The notes beneath the pieces are model-generated. The model saw nothing but the letters and a program-made list of their open reading frames with translations. It did not search any database and had not been told where the DNA came from. A stretch of DNA of 5,091 nucleotides, taken from positions 1 through 5,091 of the forward strand of contig JBEKZL010000406.1 of the NCBI GenBank assembly GCA_049509915.1. Reading direction: 5' to 3'. Positions 1 to 5,086 of the stretch are shown piece by piece (the stretch's first letter is position 1; the number at the start of each line of letters is the position of its first letter). A program made the position numbers and the translations under genes. The DNA comes from JBEKYD01 sp049509915. Its GTDB lineage: Bacteria > Acidobacteriota > Terriglobia > Bryobacterales > Bryobacteraceae.

Positions 1-847
1 CGACCGGAGTCCATTCCGCTTTGAGCGCTGCCAGGGCTTTTTCGGCGGTGGCGGGATCGGGGGCGAGCGCGGCCACCAAATCGGCGCCGGCTTCGCGCGG
101 GCCGGAGATTTTCTGCCGCACCGCTTGCACGCCGGGAATCGCCTCGGCGGCGGCGCTATCAAGCGCAGCCAGGCGCGCCCCGAACGAGGGCGGATAGAGC
201 ACCTTGGCGTACAGCATGCCGGGGCGCTGGATGTCGTAGGCATAGGCATGCGAGCCGGTAACGATGGCACGGCCGTTTACCTTTTCGATCGGTTTGCCGG
301 CCACTTTCCATTGGTCGGCGGGCGTCAGCGCCAAGCCGGCCGGAATAGCGCGGGCGAGTTTTTCGCCGTGAGTGAGATCGCCGAAACCGGCCGAGCGATT
401 GCCGGCGCGGACCTTGCCGTCGGCCACAGTGATGGCGGCGCGGTCCACCGTCCATTTTTGCGAGGCGAGGTCGATAAGCATCTCTCGGGCAGCAGCGGCG
501 GCCTTGCGGATTTGCGGCCACATATTGGGGGTCGTCCCGCTGCCGGAGGTGCCCATGTCGAATGGGGTGAGAGCCGTATCGCCCATGATGAGGCGGATGG
601 AAGCGACCGGCGCGTGCAACTCTTCGGCGGCGGCCTGGGTGAGCGAGGTGCGGGCATTTTGTCCCATCTCCACCTTTCCGGTGTAGACCGTCACCGAGCC
701 GTCCTCGGCGATGTGCAGCCATGCGCTGACCTGCTCCGGCATGGGCTGATTCATGCCGCGCCCCGATTCCTGGGCGCTCAAGCCGTCTGGAACCAGAATC
801 ACTACGACGCCGCCTCCGACCTTGGCGAAGAATTCCCGCCGCGTCAT
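1..847 (-). CDS. Molybdopterin-binding catalytic subunit of an Ior-type molybdenum hydroxylase (partial, C-terminus off the left edge)
   Basis: Xanthine dehydrogenase/isoquinoline 1-oxidoreductase beta-type large subunit, which binds the molybdenum cofactor and hydroxylates an aldehyde or N-heterocycle. I read 282 residues on the minus strand, open to the window edge. Residues 2-9 (TRREFFAK) followed by a Gly/Val-rich stretch form a twin-arginine signal, with likely cleavage after SAQ near residue 26, so the enzyme should be exported folded. Residues 57-76 carry the family signature GKVEMGQ...AAAEEL, and 88-106 the conserved MGDT...TSGSGTT region. From about 193 the domain typical of these subunits continues, with VTGSHAYAYDIQRPGMLYAKVLYPP (in part 196-220) and IPGVQAV (237-243). 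The catalytic Glu expected near the C-terminus lies outside the window. ATG is preferred because it overlaps the upstream stop as ATGA, has a strong Shine-Dalgarno 7 nt upstream and precedes the Tat motif. The substrate cannot be deduced. Family certain; Ior-type rather than Cox/Xdh-type is likely from the Tat signal on the large subunit. Confidence 0.93.
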   Translation of the reverse strand, partial: MTRREFFAKVGGGVVVILVPDGLSAQESGRGMNQPMPEQVSAWLHIAEDGSVTVYTGKVEMGQNARTSLTQAAAEELHAPVASIRLIMGDTALTPFDMGTSGSGTTPNMWPQIRKAAAAAREMLIDLASQKWTVDRAAITVADGKVRAGNRSAGFGDLTHGEKLARAIPAGLALTPADQWKVAGKPIEKVNGRAIVTGSHAYAYDIQRPGMLYAKVLYPPSFGARLAALDSAAAEAIPGVQAVRQKISGPREAGADLVAALAPDPATAEKALAALKAEWTPV

Positions 848-1329
848 GCGTGGTCTCCTTTCTTCGCGGCTTTCTTCGCGGCCAGGCGAATGGCGCGAAC
901 GATGCGCGGGTAGGTGCCGCAGCGGCAGATGTGGCCATTCATACCGGTTGCGATTTCAGCGTCCGTGGGGCTGGGCGAGCCGGCCAGCAGGGCCACCGCG
1001 CCCAGAATCATTCCGGGGGTGCACCAGCCGCACTGCATGGCGTCGGCTTCGAGGAACGCCTCCTGCACCGGGTGCAGCGTTTCCCCCGAAGCGAGCCCTT
1101 CGATGGTGACGATGCGTTTGCCGGCCGCCGCGACGGCTTTGGTGAGGCAGCTCCTGGTGGGCACGCCATCCACCAGCACGGTGCAGGCGGCGCACTGCCC
1201 CTCGCCGCAACCGTACTTGACGCCCGTCAGCGAGAGGTCGTCGCGCAGCACGCTCAGCAGCGTTCGGTCCGAATCGGCGTCCAGATGGCGCCGGGTGCCG
1301 TTGACCTCGAGTTCAGTGATGCGGGCCAT
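844..1329 (-). CDS. (2Fe-2S)-binding small subunit of the molybdenum hydroxylase
   Basis: Electron-transfer subunit of 161 aa, the usual length for IorA/CoxS-type proteins; it passes electrons from the molybdenum site of the partner encoded just downstream. The N-terminal plant-type ferredoxin domain ligates one cluster through C41, C46, C49 and C61 (GCGEGQCAAC, then SC). The C-terminal helical domain ligates the second through C100, C103, C135 and C137 (QCGWCTPGM and ICRCGTY). All eight cysteines are present, so it should be functional. It ends in a Lys-rich tail (AAKKAAKKGDHA). There is no signal peptide, so it is probably carried through the Tat pathway with the large subunit. ATG at 1329 is chosen because the family normally begins a few residues before the beta strand ITELEVNG; a GTG at 1377 would add a Pro-rich extension across the divergent promoter. 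Its stop overlaps the large-subunit start by 4 nt. No FAD-binding (CoxM-type) subunit gene lies upstream. Confidence 0.97.
   Translation of the reverse strand: MARITELEVNGTRRHLDADSDRTLLSVLRDDLSLTGVKYGCGEGQCAACTVLVDGVPTRSCLTKAVAAAGKRIVTIEGLASGETLHPVQEAFLEADAMQCGWCTPGMILGAVALLAGSPSPTDAEIATGMNGHICRCGTYPRIVRAIRLAAKKAAKKGDHA
854..861 (-). promoter_or_regulatory. Strong Shine-Dalgarno for the molybdopterin subunit
   Basis: On the minus strand AAAGGAGA lies inside the end of the small-subunit gene, with its GGAG 7 nt before the ATG at 847. It settles the start codon of the large subunit. It is also the clearest ribosome site in the window, showing that this organism does use Shine-Dalgarno initiation. 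Confidence 0.85.
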
Positions 1330-1335
1330 GGTCTT

Positions 1336-1341
1336 ATTGTG
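1336..1341 (-). promoter_or_regulatory. Putative -10 hexamer for the molybdenum hydroxylase operon
   Basis: On the minus strand the sequence reads CACAAT, then 6 nt, then the ATG at 1329. It matches TATAAT in four of six positions. No convincing -35 hexamer lies about 17 nt upstream and no Shine-Dalgarno precedes the ATG, so transcription may start at or within a few bases of the start codon. The call is based on similarity and position only. Confidence 0.4.
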
Positions 1342-1368
1342 ACGCTTTGTGGGTGGTGAGGGGGCTGC

Positions 1369-1382
1369 CGCGGGCACCCGCG
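1369..1382. promoter_or_regulatory. GC-rich dyad in the divergent promoter region
   Basis: CGCGGG and CCCGCG form a perfect inverted repeat with a 2-nt CA spacer, followed by the palindrome CCCGGG at 1383-1388. The dyad ends 7 nt before the putative -10 of the lactonase gene and lies where its -35 region would be. It could be an operator shared by the two divergent units, but short GC dyads arise easily by chance at this base composition. Confidence 0.25.
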
Positions 1383-1389
1383 CCCGGGT

Positions 1390-1395
1390 TACACT
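1390..1395 (+). promoter_or_regulatory. Putative -10 hexamer for the lactonase-family gene
   Basis: TACACT within GGGTTACACTT, 8 nt before the ATG at 1404. A start site about 7 nt downstream would leave a leader of nearly zero length. The upstream flank is a GC-rich dyad rather than a recognisable -35 box. The same hexamer recurs at 5053-5058 after a similar GGG. Confidence 0.5.
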
Positions 1396-1403
1396 TGACG
1401 ATC

Positions 1404-2612
1404 ATGCGATTGTTACCGGTGTTTCTCACCATTGCCGCCGTGCTGCCGGCGCCCGCGCAGCCAAACAAGGCATCGAGGGGCCCGCTCCTGGCGTATGTCG
1501 GGACCTACAGCTCGCCGCAGGGTCCCGAAGGCAGCCGGGGCAATGGACAGGGCATCTACCTGTTTCTGATCGATCCATCGAATGGGCAGCTTTCCCGGCG
1601 CGAAGTGACAGCCAACGGTTCCAACCCTTCCTGCCTCGCGCTCGACCCTTCCAAGACGCACCTCTATTCCGCCAACGAGACCGCCACTTTCGAGGGCGCC
1701 AGTTCCGGTTCGGTGAGCGCCTATTCGATCGATCGCTCCAGCGGCCATTTGACGCTGCTAAATACCGTCTCTTCCGGAGGCGCCGGTCCCGCTTACCTGA
1801 GCGTCCACCCCTCCGGCAGATTTGTGCTGGTGGCTAACTACGCGGGCGGAACGGCGGCCGTGCTTCCCATCCGGGCGGATGGTTCGCTCGGTCCGGCGAC
1901 CGACGTCAGAAAGGGCGAAGGCGACGTTAGCCCAACGCATTCGGCCACCGCCCCTGCCGGCAGTTTCGCGTTCAGCGGTCACGAACGCCCTCATGCGCAC
2001 ATGATCCAGGCCGACGCCTCCGGCCGGTTCGTACTGGCCACCGACCTCGGCCTGGACCGCATCTTCATTTGGAAGTTCGACGCGGAAAAAGGCGTGCTGG
2101 CTGCTGGCGACCCGGCATCGGTTTCGCTGCCCCCGGGCGACGGCCCTCGCCATTTCGCATTTCACCCCAATGGCCGCTGGGTGTATTCGCTCCAGGAGGA
2201 ATCCTCCACCCTGGTCAAGTTTGATTACGATGCCGCCAGCGGAAGGTTGACGCCCAGGCAGACGGTCTCGAGCCTGCCGCCCGGCTTTGAAGGCACCAAT
2301 TACACCTCCGAAGTGATGGTGTCGGCCAATGGGAAATTTGTCTATGCCGCCAACCGCCTGCACGACGCCATATCCCTCTTCTCCGTCGGCCCGGCGGGCG
2401 AGTTGACCTACGTAGCCGAGGAGTGGACGCGCGGCGATTATCCGCGCAGCTTCAATATCGATCCCACCGGCAACTACTTCTATTCCTGCAACCAGCGAGG
2501 CGATGCCATCGCCACGTTCCGCATCGACCGCGCCACCGGCCGCCTGTCCTTCACCGGCCGGTACACGGCGGTGGGCACTCCTTCGAGCATCGCTTTCCTC
2601 GACCTCCGATAG
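1404..2612 (+). CDS. Exported lactonase-family beta-propeller protein (6-phosphogluconolactonase-like)
   Basis: 402-aa protein of the Lactonase (seven-bladed propeller, E. coli Pgl/YbhE-like) family. Residues 1-19 (MRLLPVFLTIAAVLPAPAQ) are a signal peptide with likely cleavage at APA-Q, so the mature protein is periplasmic or outside the cell. The propeller begins with the family's YVGTY (31-35). Repeated blade motifs follow: YLSVHPSGRFVLVANY (131-146), HERPHAHMIQADASGRFV (193-210), GPRHFAFHPNGRWVYSLQE (247-265), SEVMVSANGKFVYAANR (302-318) and YPRSFNIDPTGNYFYSCNQ (346-364). Characterised relatives hydrolyse 6-phosphogluconolactone, but that is a cytosolic reaction; an exported form more likely acts on another sugar lactone, or the fold serves another role. 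ATG at 1404 is chosen over an in-frame start at 1347 because it gives a clean signal peptide and sits 8 nt after a -10-like hexamer. There is no Shine-Dalgarno. It is divergent from the molybdenum hydroxylase operon and 40 bp before the cyclophilin gene. Confidence 0.93.
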   Translation: MRLLPVFLTIAAVLPAPAQPNKASRGPLLAYVGTYSSPQGPEGSRGNGQGIYLFLIDPSNGQLSRREVTANGSNPSCLALDPSKTHLYSANETATFEGASSGSVSAYSIDRSSGHLTLLNTVSSGGAGPAYLSVHPSGRFVLVANYAGGTAAVLPIRADGSLGPATDVRKGEGDVSPTHSATAPAGSFAFSGHERPHAHMIQADASGRFVLATDLGLDRIFIWKFDAEKGVLAAGDPASVSLPPGDGPRHFAFHPNGRWVYSLQEESSTLVKFDYDAASGRLTPRQTVSSLPPGFEGTNYTSEVMVSANGKFVYAANRLHDAISLFSVGPAGELTYVAEEWTRGDYPRSFNIDPTGNYFYSCNQRGDAIATFRIDRATGRLSFTGRYTAVGTPSSIAFLDLR

Positions 2613-2638
2613 ACCCGAGCCGGGCTGAAACATCGAGT

Positions 2639-2644
2639 TAGAAT
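2639..2644 (+). promoter_or_regulatory. Putative -10 hexamer for the cyclophilin gene
   Basis: TAGAAT within GAGTTAGAATGG, matching TATAAT in five of six positions, 8 nt before the GTG at 2653. This is the same spacing as upstream of the lactonase gene. It suggests the cyclophilin has its own promoter despite the 40-bp gap after the lactonase stop, so read-through from upstream may be only part of its expression. Confidence 0.5.
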
Positions 2645-2652
2645 GGGGAGCC

Positions 2653-3255
2653 GTGACCAGGTTCGCACTGTTTCTTCTCGTTGCGGGTTGTGTTTCCGCG
2701 CAAACTCGCCCCGACGGACTCTATGCCATCTTCAATACGTCGATGGGCACTTTCACCGCGCAGCTTTACGAGAAATATACGCCGGTGACGGTGGCCAATT
2801 TTGTGGCGCTGGCACAAGGCACCAAAGCGACGCGCAGTCCCAAAACCGGAAAGATGGTGAAGGTGCCCCTGTACAACAACATCACCTTCCACCGCGTGCT
2901 GCCGGGCGTGATGATCCAATCGGGCGACCCCACCGGCACCGGCGCGCACGACTGCGGGTTCACCATTCGCGACGAATTTCTACCTGGTTTGCGGTTCGAT
3001 AGCGCAGGCAGGCTCGCCATGGCCAATACTGGCCAGCCGGATTCGGGCGGCTGCCAGTTCTTCGTCACCAACGGGCCGATGCATGAATGGAACGGCAAGT
3101 ATACGATCTTCGGGGTGGTGGTCGAGGGGCAGGACGTGGTCTCCCTGATCGATCACGGCCGGGTCCGCGGCGATAAGCCGGTGGACCCGGTGAAACTGAT
3201 CGGCGTCACCATCGAGCGGATCGGCCCGGAACCGGCGAAGAAAGGGAAGAAGTAA
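2653..3255 (+). CDS. Exported cyclophilin-type peptidylprolyl cis-trans isomerase
   Basis: 200-aa cyclophilin that catalyses prolyl cis-trans isomerisation, here probably assisting folding in the periplasm. Residues 1-16 form a short signal peptide. Either SPase I cleaves after VSA before Q17, or LVAGC with C13 acts as a lipobox; the lipobox reading would leave an unusually short leader, so I favour SPase I. The cyclophilin domain spans about 22-192: TSMGTFTAQLYEKYTPVTVANFVAL (in part 29-53), FHRVLPGVMIQSGDP (79-93), LAMANTGQPDSGGCQFFVT (121-139) and GKYTIFGVVVEGQDVV (148-163). R81 and Q89 match the catalytic Arg and Gln of the family, and F137 the pocket Phe. C134 replaces the common Ser before QFF. 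The protein ends in a basic tail (AKKGKK). GTG at 2653 is the only in-frame start before the signal peptide. A GGGGAG lies only 2 nt upstream, too close to be a good Shine-Dalgarno. A -10-like TAGAAT ends 8 nt before it. Confidence 0.95.
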   Translation: MTRFALFLLVAGCVSAQTRPDGLYAIFNTSMGTFTAQLYEKYTPVTVANFVALAQGTKATRSPKTGKMVKVPLYNNITFHRVLPGVMIQSGDPTGTGAHDCGFTIRDEFLPGLRFDSAGRLAMANTGQPDSGGCQFFVTNGPMHEWNGKYTIFGVVVEGQDVVSLIDHGRVRGDKPVDPVKLIGVTIERIGPEPAKKGKK

Positions 3256-3276
3256 GAGCCTCCGGTACGCCGGCTC
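3256..3276 (+). terminator. Possible hairpin after the cyclophilin gene
   Basis: Immediately after the TAA, GAGCC (3256-3260) can pair with GGCTC (3272-3276); alternatively CCGG (3262-3265) pairs with CCGG (3270-3273) around TACG with an outer GAG/CTC. No T-run follows; the next bases are CCGCATAAT, which I read as the next promoter. It is therefore at best a weak terminator separating two units. Confidence 0.3.
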
Positions 3277-3279
3277 CCG

Positions 3280-3285
3280 CATAAT
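3280..3285 (+). promoter_or_regulatory. Putative -10 hexamer for the hydrolase-membrane protein pair
   Basis: CATAAT matches TATAAT in five of six positions and ends 6 nt before the TTG start at 3292. It is part of a short A/T-rich island (CATAATAGAAG) in otherwise GC-rich DNA. No -35 box or Shine-Dalgarno is seen. An overlapping reading, TAATAG at 3282-3287, is possible. Confidence 0.45.
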
Positions 3286-3291
3286 AGAAGC

Positions 3292-4221
3292 TTGTCCTAT
3301 CCTCCACACCGCAAAGGGCGCCGCTTCTTCAATCCCTCCGCCAGCGGCCCGCGCGGCCTCGTCGGCGTCCTAAGGTGGATCCTCACTCGCAGGCCTGAAC
3401 CATCGCCCGCGCGGATCCCGGTCCAACCGTCCATCCCGCCGGCCGCGATCTCGTCCGGCCTGCTCGTCACCTTCGTCAACCACTCCACCGTCCTGCTCCA
3501 ACAGCCCGGCGCCCATATCCTTACCGATCCCATTTGGTCGGCTCGGTGCAGCCCCGTTTCCTTCGCCGGTCCGCTTCGTCACCGCGCCCCGGGCATCGAT
3601 TTCGACCGCCTCCCGCCCATTCACATCGTTCTTCTCAGCCACGACCATTACGACCATCTCGATCTGCCCACCCTCCGCCGTCTCGCCGCCGGACCCGCCA
3701 CCTTAGTCGCGCCCCTCGGCGTGGGCCGGTATCTGGAATCCCACGGCGTCCATCCTGTTCGCGAGCTTGACTGGGGCGAGACGGTGGCGCTTTCCGGCGC
3801 CACCATCCATTCGGTCCCGGCGTTCCACTTCTCCGGCCGCGGCCTCTTCGATCGTGACCGGACGCTCTGGTGCGGCTACATGATTGAGTCCACCATCGGC
3901 CTGGTTTATTTCGCCGGCGACACAGGTTTCGGCGGCCATTTCTCCTGGATTCGCGATCGCTTCGGTCCGCCCCGTCTCGCGCTTCTCCCCATCGGCGCCT
4001 ACGAGCCCGGGTGGTTCATGTCGCCCGTCCACATGAATCCCGACGAAGCCCTCGAAGCCCATCGCATCGTTGGAGCAACGTCGAGCATCGCCATTCACCA
4101 CGGCACCTTCCAACTCGCCGACGAATCCATCGATGCCCCCGCACAGCGCCTGCGGTCCATCGCCCCTGAGTCGTTTCTGATCCTCGACAACGGCCAATCC
4201 CGCCATTTTTCCGGGGGCTGA
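3292..4221 (+). CDS. NAPE-PLD-like metallo-beta-lactamase-fold hydrolase
   Basis: 309-aa zinc-dependent hydrolase of the MBL fold, closest in motif pattern to N-acylphosphatidylethanolamine phospholipase D and its bacterial homologues. Residues 9-34 (GRRFFNP...LRWILTRR) resemble the N-terminal lead-in of that family. VTFVNHSTVLLQ (59-70) and LTDPIWSARCSP (77-88) open the fold. Predicted metal ligands are H117, H119, D121 and H122 in SHDHYDHLD, then H179 in VPAFHFSGR, D210 in FAGDTGF and H269 in AIHHGTF. The family-specific LLPIGAYEPGWFM (231-243) and HMNPDEA (247-253) are also present. With no signal peptide it should act in the cytoplasm or at the inner membrane face. The likely substrate is a phosphodiester, possibly a phospholipid, but bacterial members are mostly uncharacterised. 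TTG at 3292 is taken as the start: it places the conserved N-terminus correctly and no ATG or GTG precedes the conserved region in frame. The next gene starts 4 bp after the stop, implying co-transcription. Confidence 0.93.
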   Translation: MSYPPHRKGRRFFNPSASGPRGLVGVLRWILTRRPEPSPARIPVQPSIPPAAISSGLLVTFVNHSTVLLQQPGAHILTDPIWSARCSPVSFAGPLRHRAPGIDFDRLPPIHIVLLSHDHYDHLDLPTLRRLAAGPATLVAPLGVGRYLESHGVHPVRELDWGETVALSGATIHSVPAFHFSGRGLFDRDRTLWCGYMIESTIGLVYFAGDTGFGGHFSWIRDRFGPPRLALLPIGAYEPGWFMSPVHMNPDEALEAHRIVGATSSIAIHHGTFQLADESIDAPAQRLRSIAPESFLILDNGQSRHFSGG

Positions 4222-4225
4222 TCGC

Positions 4226-4972
4226 ATGAGCCACTACACCCTCGCCATCATCAGCATTGTGGGCAGCTCCTTGGACGTGCTGGGCGCGCTCTATCTCGCC
4301 TACGACCTGTTAGGCGGAGAGCACGGACCGCTGCGCGCCCTCACGCGCGGCGTCACCTACGGGGTAATTTTCGCCCTTGGCTACGGCATTCCGCTCGGAC
4401 CCGTTTTCGGCATTGCCTGCGGCGTCACCCACGGCCTGACGCTAGCCCTGGAATTCTCCCGTGCCTCCCGCGGCGAGCCCGACCCAGGCTTCTGGCTCGA
4501 CGCCGCCGCCAGCGCAGTCCGCGGCCTCGGCCACGGCGTCGGCGCCGCGTGGTATTTCGGACCCTGGTTTGGCGCCATCTTCGGCCTGGCCAGCACTCTC
4601 GGCCAGATCGCCGCTTACCGCATCGGCATTCGCCCCAGCCTGGACTACTCCGCGGCGCCGCGTCCGCGCGCCACGCGCCGCCAGATTCTCGCCGCTCTGA
4701 ACCGTACACTCGGCTACGGCATTGTCGCCGCCGTGATGTGCGCCACGCTAGCCCACCATCCGGAACGCGCCATTTCCTTCGGCCTCACCATCGGACTCGC
4801 CATGGGCATCACGACGGCGATCTCGACATCCTGCACTCCCGTCATCGAATGGGCCGCCGACCACGTCCCCGAAAAACGCATGGGAGTGTACGGCGTCGTC
4901 CTCATCCTGATCGGCTTCGCGCTGCAATCCACCCAATACTGGACCACCCTGCTCGATATCCCGATCCGCTAG
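4226..4972 (+). CDS. Polytopic membrane protein of unknown function with three related glycine-rich segments
   Basis: 248-aa integral membrane protein that I do not assign to a named family. Hydrophobic stretches lie at about 7-29, 42-77, 101-132, 162-177, 183-201 and 221-236, suggesting six or more membrane segments, some perhaps as helical hairpins. The first segment carries SSLDVLGALYLAYDLLGG (14-31), with an Asp in the membrane and a loop HGPLRALTR (33-41). Three segments look related: each starts with Arg and a [YH]G pair (R41/Y45, R99/H103, R160/Y164) and continues to an FG-x3-G motif (61-66, 115-120, 185-190). A basic loop, PRPRATRR (145-152), precedes the third. ATG lies 4 bp after the hydrolase stop with a GGGGG run 8 nt upstream as a weak ribosome site, so it is probably translated from the same mRNA. 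A role as membrane anchor, transporter or partner for the upstream lipase-like enzyme is only a guess from adjacency. Confidence 0.85.
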   Translation: MSHYTLAIISIVGSSLDVLGALYLAYDLLGGEHGPLRALTRGVTYGVIFALGYGIPLGPVFGIACGVTHGLTLALEFSRASRGEPDPGFWLDAAASAVRGLGHGVGAAWYFGPWFGAIFGLASTLGQIAAYRIGIRPSLDYSAAPRPRATRRQILAALNRTLGYGIVAAVMCATLAHHPERAISFGLTIGLAMGITTAISTSCTPVIEWAADHVPEKRMGVYGVVLILIGFALQSTQYWTTLLDIPIR

Positions 4973-4982
4973 TCCGAAGTTC

Positions 4983-5030
4983 CCGCTCTCGATGAGCTGG
5001 AAGTAGCTGATTATTTGGGGAATAGAGCGG
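4983..5030 (+). repeat. Inverted repeat in the intergenic region after the membrane protein
   Basis: CCGCTCT (4983-4989) and AGAGCGG (5024-5030) are perfect 7-bp inverted copies separated by 34 nt. Within that loop a small AGCT/AGCT pair (4995-4998 and 5005-5008) could form an inner stem. No T-run follows, so a classical intrinsic terminator is not supported; it may still mark the 3' end of the hydrolase operon or be chance. Confidence 0.3.
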
Positions 5031-5052
5031 ATTGTGACTGCGGCCTACTGGG

Positions 5053-5058
5053 TACACT
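5053..5058 (+). promoter_or_regulatory. Putative -10 hexamer for a gene beyond the right edge
   Basis: TACACT within GGGTACACTATG, identical to the hexamer upstream of the lactonase gene. A weak -35 candidate, TTGTGA (5032-5037), lies 15 nt upstream. The nearest open start downstream is GTG at 5070, which stays open for the 7 codons to the window edge; the ATG at 5059 meets a stop after four codons. Whether a gene follows cannot be decided here. Confidence 0.4.
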
Positions 5059-5071
5059 ATGCTCGGCAGGT

Positions 5072-5086
5072 GACCTTCAGAAGGTC
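5072..5086 (+). repeat. Short perfect hairpin downstream of the last promoter
   Basis: GACCTT (5072-5077) and AAGGTC (5081-5086) form a 6-bp stem with a CAG loop, 14 nt after the TACACT hexamer. If that promoter is real, the hairpin lies at the extreme 5' end of its transcript, in a leader or in the first codons after a GTG at 5070. The window ends 5 nt later, so its role cannot be resolved. Confidence 0.4.

Noticed and set aside
125..913. Long plus-strand open frame of 262 codons opposite the molybdopterin subunit
   Set aside because: The minus strand here encodes a continuous protein with clear molybdenum hydroxylase motifs; the plus-strand translation shows no recognisable domain and is a high-GC shadow frame.
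1330..1377. Upstream GTG start that would extend the Fe-S subunit by 16 residues
   Set aside because: The extension is Pro-rich, unlike the family N-terminus, and would cover the putative promoter; the ATG at 1329 fits family length.
1347..1403. Upstream in-frame start that would extend the lactonase-family protein by 19 residues
   Set aside because: It would bury the signal peptide behind a Pro/Arg-rich stretch and overlap the divergent promoter; ATG 1404 directly begins a standard signal peptide.
1758..2633. Long minus-strand open frame of 291 codons opposite the lactonase-family gene
   Set aside because: The plus strand encodes a complete propeller with signal peptide; the reverse translation has no motif and is a shadow of GC-rich codons.
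2613..2652. CCCG-AGC-CGGG mini-hairpin after the lactonase stop as a terminator
   Set aside because: A 4-bp stem with no T-run is too weak to call in GC-rich DNA.
2653..2700. Lipoprotein signal (LVAGC) on the cyclophilin
   Set aside because: The match to a lipobox is fair, but cleavage before C13 would leave only 12 residues, shorter than usual; SPase I cleavage at VSA-Q fits better. Not fully excluded.
3703..4227. Minus-strand open frame of 174 codons opposite the hydrolase gene
   Set aside because: It lies opposite conserved metal-ligand motifs of the hydrolase and shows no domain of its own.
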